This document shows positions 6,773 to 7,729 of a stretch of DNA of 7,729 nt, one piece after another (the first letter of the stretch is position 1; the number at the start of each line of letters is the position of its first letter). Source of the stretch: an uncultured bacterium (lineage in GTDB: Bacteria > Cyanobacteriota > Vampirovibrionia > Gastranaerophilales > Gastranaerophilaceae); the NCBI GenBank assembly GCA_947365485.1, contig CANAXK010000077.1:1-7729 (forward strand), given 5' to 3'. The position numbers and the translations under genes are program-made. The notes under the pieces were generated by a model. That model worked only from the letters and a program-made list of their open reading frames with translations, was not told the DNA's origin and ran no database searches.

Positions 6773-6777
6773 AATTT

Positions 6778-6813
6778 ATAAAGAACCCGCAAGTTTGCGG
6801 GTTCTTTATTTTT
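6778..6813 (+). terminator. Rho-independent terminator after rubredoxin
   Basis: A 12-bp perfect stem (AAAGAACCCGCA 6780-6791 with TGCGGGTTCTTT 6796-6807) encloses the loop AGTT. Two further A-T pairs can extend it (6778-6779 with 6808-6809). The right arm runs into TTTATTTTT (6805-6813). This is a textbook intrinsic terminator that ends the fprA-rubredoxin unit before clpP. The A-rich left flank makes it potentially bidirectional. Confidence 0.95.
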
Positions 6814-6814
6814 C

Positions 6815-6823
6815 TGGTATAAT
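6815..6823 (+). promoter_or_regulatory. Extended -10 promoter candidate for clpP (distal)
   Basis: TGGTATAAT gives a perfect TATAAT (6818-6823) with the TGn extension, directly after the T-tract of the rubredoxin terminator. At 17-bp spacing the -35 position is TTGCGG (6795-6800), which matches TTGACA at only three bases and lies in the right arm of the terminator stem. Extended -10 promoters can work with a poor -35. Transcription from here would give a clpP leader of roughly 120 bases. Confidence 0.55.
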
Positions 6824-6853
6824 CTTTGTAACCCAATATTACATGTAGACGAG

Positions 6854-6869
6854 TGGATAATTTCATCCA
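6854..6869. promoter_or_regulatory. Small inverted repeat in the clpP leader
   Basis: TGGAT (6854-6858) and ATCCA (6865-6869) form a short inverted repeat around AATTTC, between the two clpP promoter candidates and upstream of the proximal -35. It might be an operator or a small hairpin in the long leader. At five base pairs it is only weakly supported. Confidence 0.25.
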
Positions 6870-6879
6870 AATTAATTAT

Positions 6880-6907
6880 TTGTGAAAATTTCTATGTAAT
6901 GTATAAT
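6880..6907 (+). promoter_or_regulatory. Proximal promoter candidate for clpP
   Basis: TTGTGA (6880-6885, four of six matches to TTGACA) and a perfect TATAAT (6902-6907) are separated by 16 bp. Initiation would be expected around 6914, giving a short leader of about 35 bases that contains the AAAGGA ribosome site (6935-6940), 9 bases before the clpP ATG. This is the best-formed sigma-70-type promoter in the window. No CIRCE element or other recognised heat-shock operator was seen next to it. Confidence 0.6.
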
Positions 6908-6949
6908 GATATTGTCACTTTTGATATAGATAAGAAAGGAAAATAAGAA

Positions 6950-7537
6950 ATGAGTTTTGTACCTGTAGTAATTGAACAATCCAGCAGAGGCGAGCGTTCA
7001 TTCGACATCTTCTCTAGACTTTTGAGAGAAAGAATTATCTTTTTAGGAACACCTGTTGACGATATGGTGGCAAACTTAATCGTTGCACAGCTTTTATTGT
7101 TAGACAGTGAAAACCCTGAAAAAGATATCATGTTATACATCAACTCTCCTGGCGGAAGTGTTACTGCGGGCTTAGCTATCTATGATACAATGCAGCACAT
7201 CAGAGCCGATGTTCAGACTATCTGCTTAGGTCAGGCTGCTTCTATGGGCGCATTCCTGCTTTGCTCCGGAGCAAAAGGCAAGAGAATGGCGCTTCCTCAC
7301 TCAAGAGTACTTATCCACCAGCCTTTAGGCGGTGCGCAAGGTCAGGCAACTGATATTGAAATTCAGGCGCAGGAAATCTTGAGAATCAAGAAGACTTTGA
7401 ACGAAATCATGGCTTCAAACACAGGTCAATCAATCAAGAAGATTGAAAAAGATACTGACCGTGACTACATCATGACTCCGCAGGAAGCTCTTGAGTACGG
7501 TATGATTGATAAAGTCATCACAAAAGACGCTATGTAA
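6950..7537 (+). CDS. clpP: ATP-dependent Clp protease proteolytic subunit ClpP
   Basis: The 195-residue serine peptidase subunit assembles into the double-heptamer chamber that degrades proteins unfolded by ClpX or ClpC. The catalytic triad is intact: Ser98 in GQAASMGAF (94-102), His123 in LIHQP (121-125) and Asp172 in TDRDYIM (169-175). Other family marks are [13 protein letters not shown] (26-38), [19 protein letters not shown] (63-81) and the handle region [22 protein letters not shown] (123-144). The N-terminus ([25 protein letters not shown]) is standard and may lose a short propeptide. The start is set by AAAGGA at 6935-6940. It has its own promoter candidates behind the upstream terminator and is followed by clpX after a 128-bp spacer containing a large inverted repeat. 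Normal length, no missing residue. Confidence 0.98.
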   Translation: MSFVPVVIEQSSRGERSFDIFSRLLRERIIFLGTPVDDMVANLIVAQLLLLDSENPEKDIMLYINSPGGSVTAGLAIYDTMQHIRADVQTICLGQAASMGAFLLCSGAKGKRMALPHSRVLIHQPLGGAQGQATDIEIQAQEILRIKKTLNEIMASNTGQSIKKIEKDTDRDYIMTPQEALEYGMIDKVITKDAM

Positions 7538-7542
7538 GCAAG

Positions 7543-7623
7543 CACCCTCGCCCCGGTGTGGGAGAGGGGTAGTTTTTCAGCACGAAGGCTTAGCATGAGT
7601 GCTAGAAAAACGGGGTGAGGGGG
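7543..7623. repeat. Large GC-rich inverted-repeat element between clpP and clpX
   Basis: Outer arms CACCCTCGCCCCG (7543-7555) and CGGGGTGAGGGGG (7611-7623) pair over 13 positions, with one A/G mismatch and one G-T pair. An inner stem, GTTTTTC plus AGCAC (7572-7583) with GTGCT, a bulged A and GAAAAAC (7599-7611), encloses a 15-base loop; C7611 is shared between the outer and inner stems. A GGAGAGGGG stretch (7561-7569) offers an alternative partner for the left arm. There is no T-tract, so it is not an intrinsic terminator. The composition is far more GC-rich than the genes, and motifs recur at 5199-5218 and 6503-6588, so a dispersed REP-like or miniature palindromic element is the best reading. 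It would be transcribed if clpX is read from the clpP promoter. Confidence 0.75.
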
Positions 7624-7665
7624 ATATCCGCCTCGCATAACAAGACCAGTTAACAGGAGACAATT

Positions 7666-7729
7666 ATGTCATCAAACGACAGACTAAAATGTTCATTTTG
7701 CGGTAAAACGCAGGATCAGGTAAAAAAAT
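7666..7729 (+). CDS. clpX: ATP-dependent Clp protease ATP-binding subunit ClpX, 5' end
   Basis: Only the first 21 codons are in the window. After a short lead, KCSFCGKTQDQVKK (residues 8-21) is the start of the ClpX zinc-binding domain, with the first Cys pair (Cys9, Cys12) of its four-cysteine site; the hexameric AAA+ unfoldase module would follow beyond the edge. ATG 7666 is preceded by AGGAG (7655-7659) at 6-base spacing. Placement after clpP matches the common clpP-clpX order and strongly supports the call despite the short sequence. Confidence 0.93.
   Translation, partial: MSSNDRLKCSFCGKTQDQVKK

Noticed and set aside
6585..6848. GTG-initiated frame of 87 codons overlapping rubredoxin
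   Set aside because: It reads rubredoxin out of frame, runs through the terminator stem and gives no recognisable protein. The Shine-Dalgarno-like sequence in front of it is noted as a finding.

Overview
The window looks like chromosomal core sequence from an anaerobic, fairly AT-rich bacterium. All recognisable genes are on the + strand. The anaerobic lifestyle is inferred from a class A flavo-diiron protein (FprA type) followed by a rubredoxin, the usual oxygen/nitric-oxide scavenging pair of strict anaerobes. The lineage cannot be fixed from sequence alone. The ruvX-DUF1292 and tilS-hpt pairings are familiar from Firmicutes. The ClpC-like Clp-N repeats and the style of ClpP would also fit gut Vampirovibrionia/Melainabacteria (Gastranaerophilales); that placement is tentative.

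Positions 1-5192 hold a very compact six-gene block. It contains the 3' part of an unrecognised helical (HEAT-like) protein, ruvX, a small very acidic DUF1292 protein, a 445-residue protein made only of Clp-N repeats with no ATPase module, tilS and hpt. Junctions are an 8-bp overlap, gaps of 3, 5 and 3 bp, and a 1-bp overlap, so one polycistronic, translationally coupled transcript is very likely. Its promoter lies upstream of the window.

Positions 5193-6813 hold a redox module. A short intergenic region carries a palindrome, a TATAAT box and a strong Shine-Dalgarno site before fprA. A structured 129-bp spacer follows, then rubredoxin, closed by a strong intrinsic terminator (6778-6813).

Positions 6814-7729 hold the ClpXP protease. 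Two promoter candidates precede clpP, one of them abutting the terminator. clpP is followed by a 128-bp spacer filled by a large inverted-repeat element, then the first 21 codons of clpX, which runs off the window.

Three intergenic regions (5199-5218, 6503-6588, 7543-7623) carry GC-rich sequence of the CCCTC(G/A)CCCC / GGAGAGGG type that contrasts with the surrounding AT-rich DNA and looks like one dispersed palindromic repeat family. The most interesting protein is the ATPase-less Clp-N repeat protein, a candidate substrate-binding or adaptor factor for a Clp machine. No tRNA, rRNA, CRISPR array, transposase or phage gene was seen. No stretch without a gene exceeds 177 bp.
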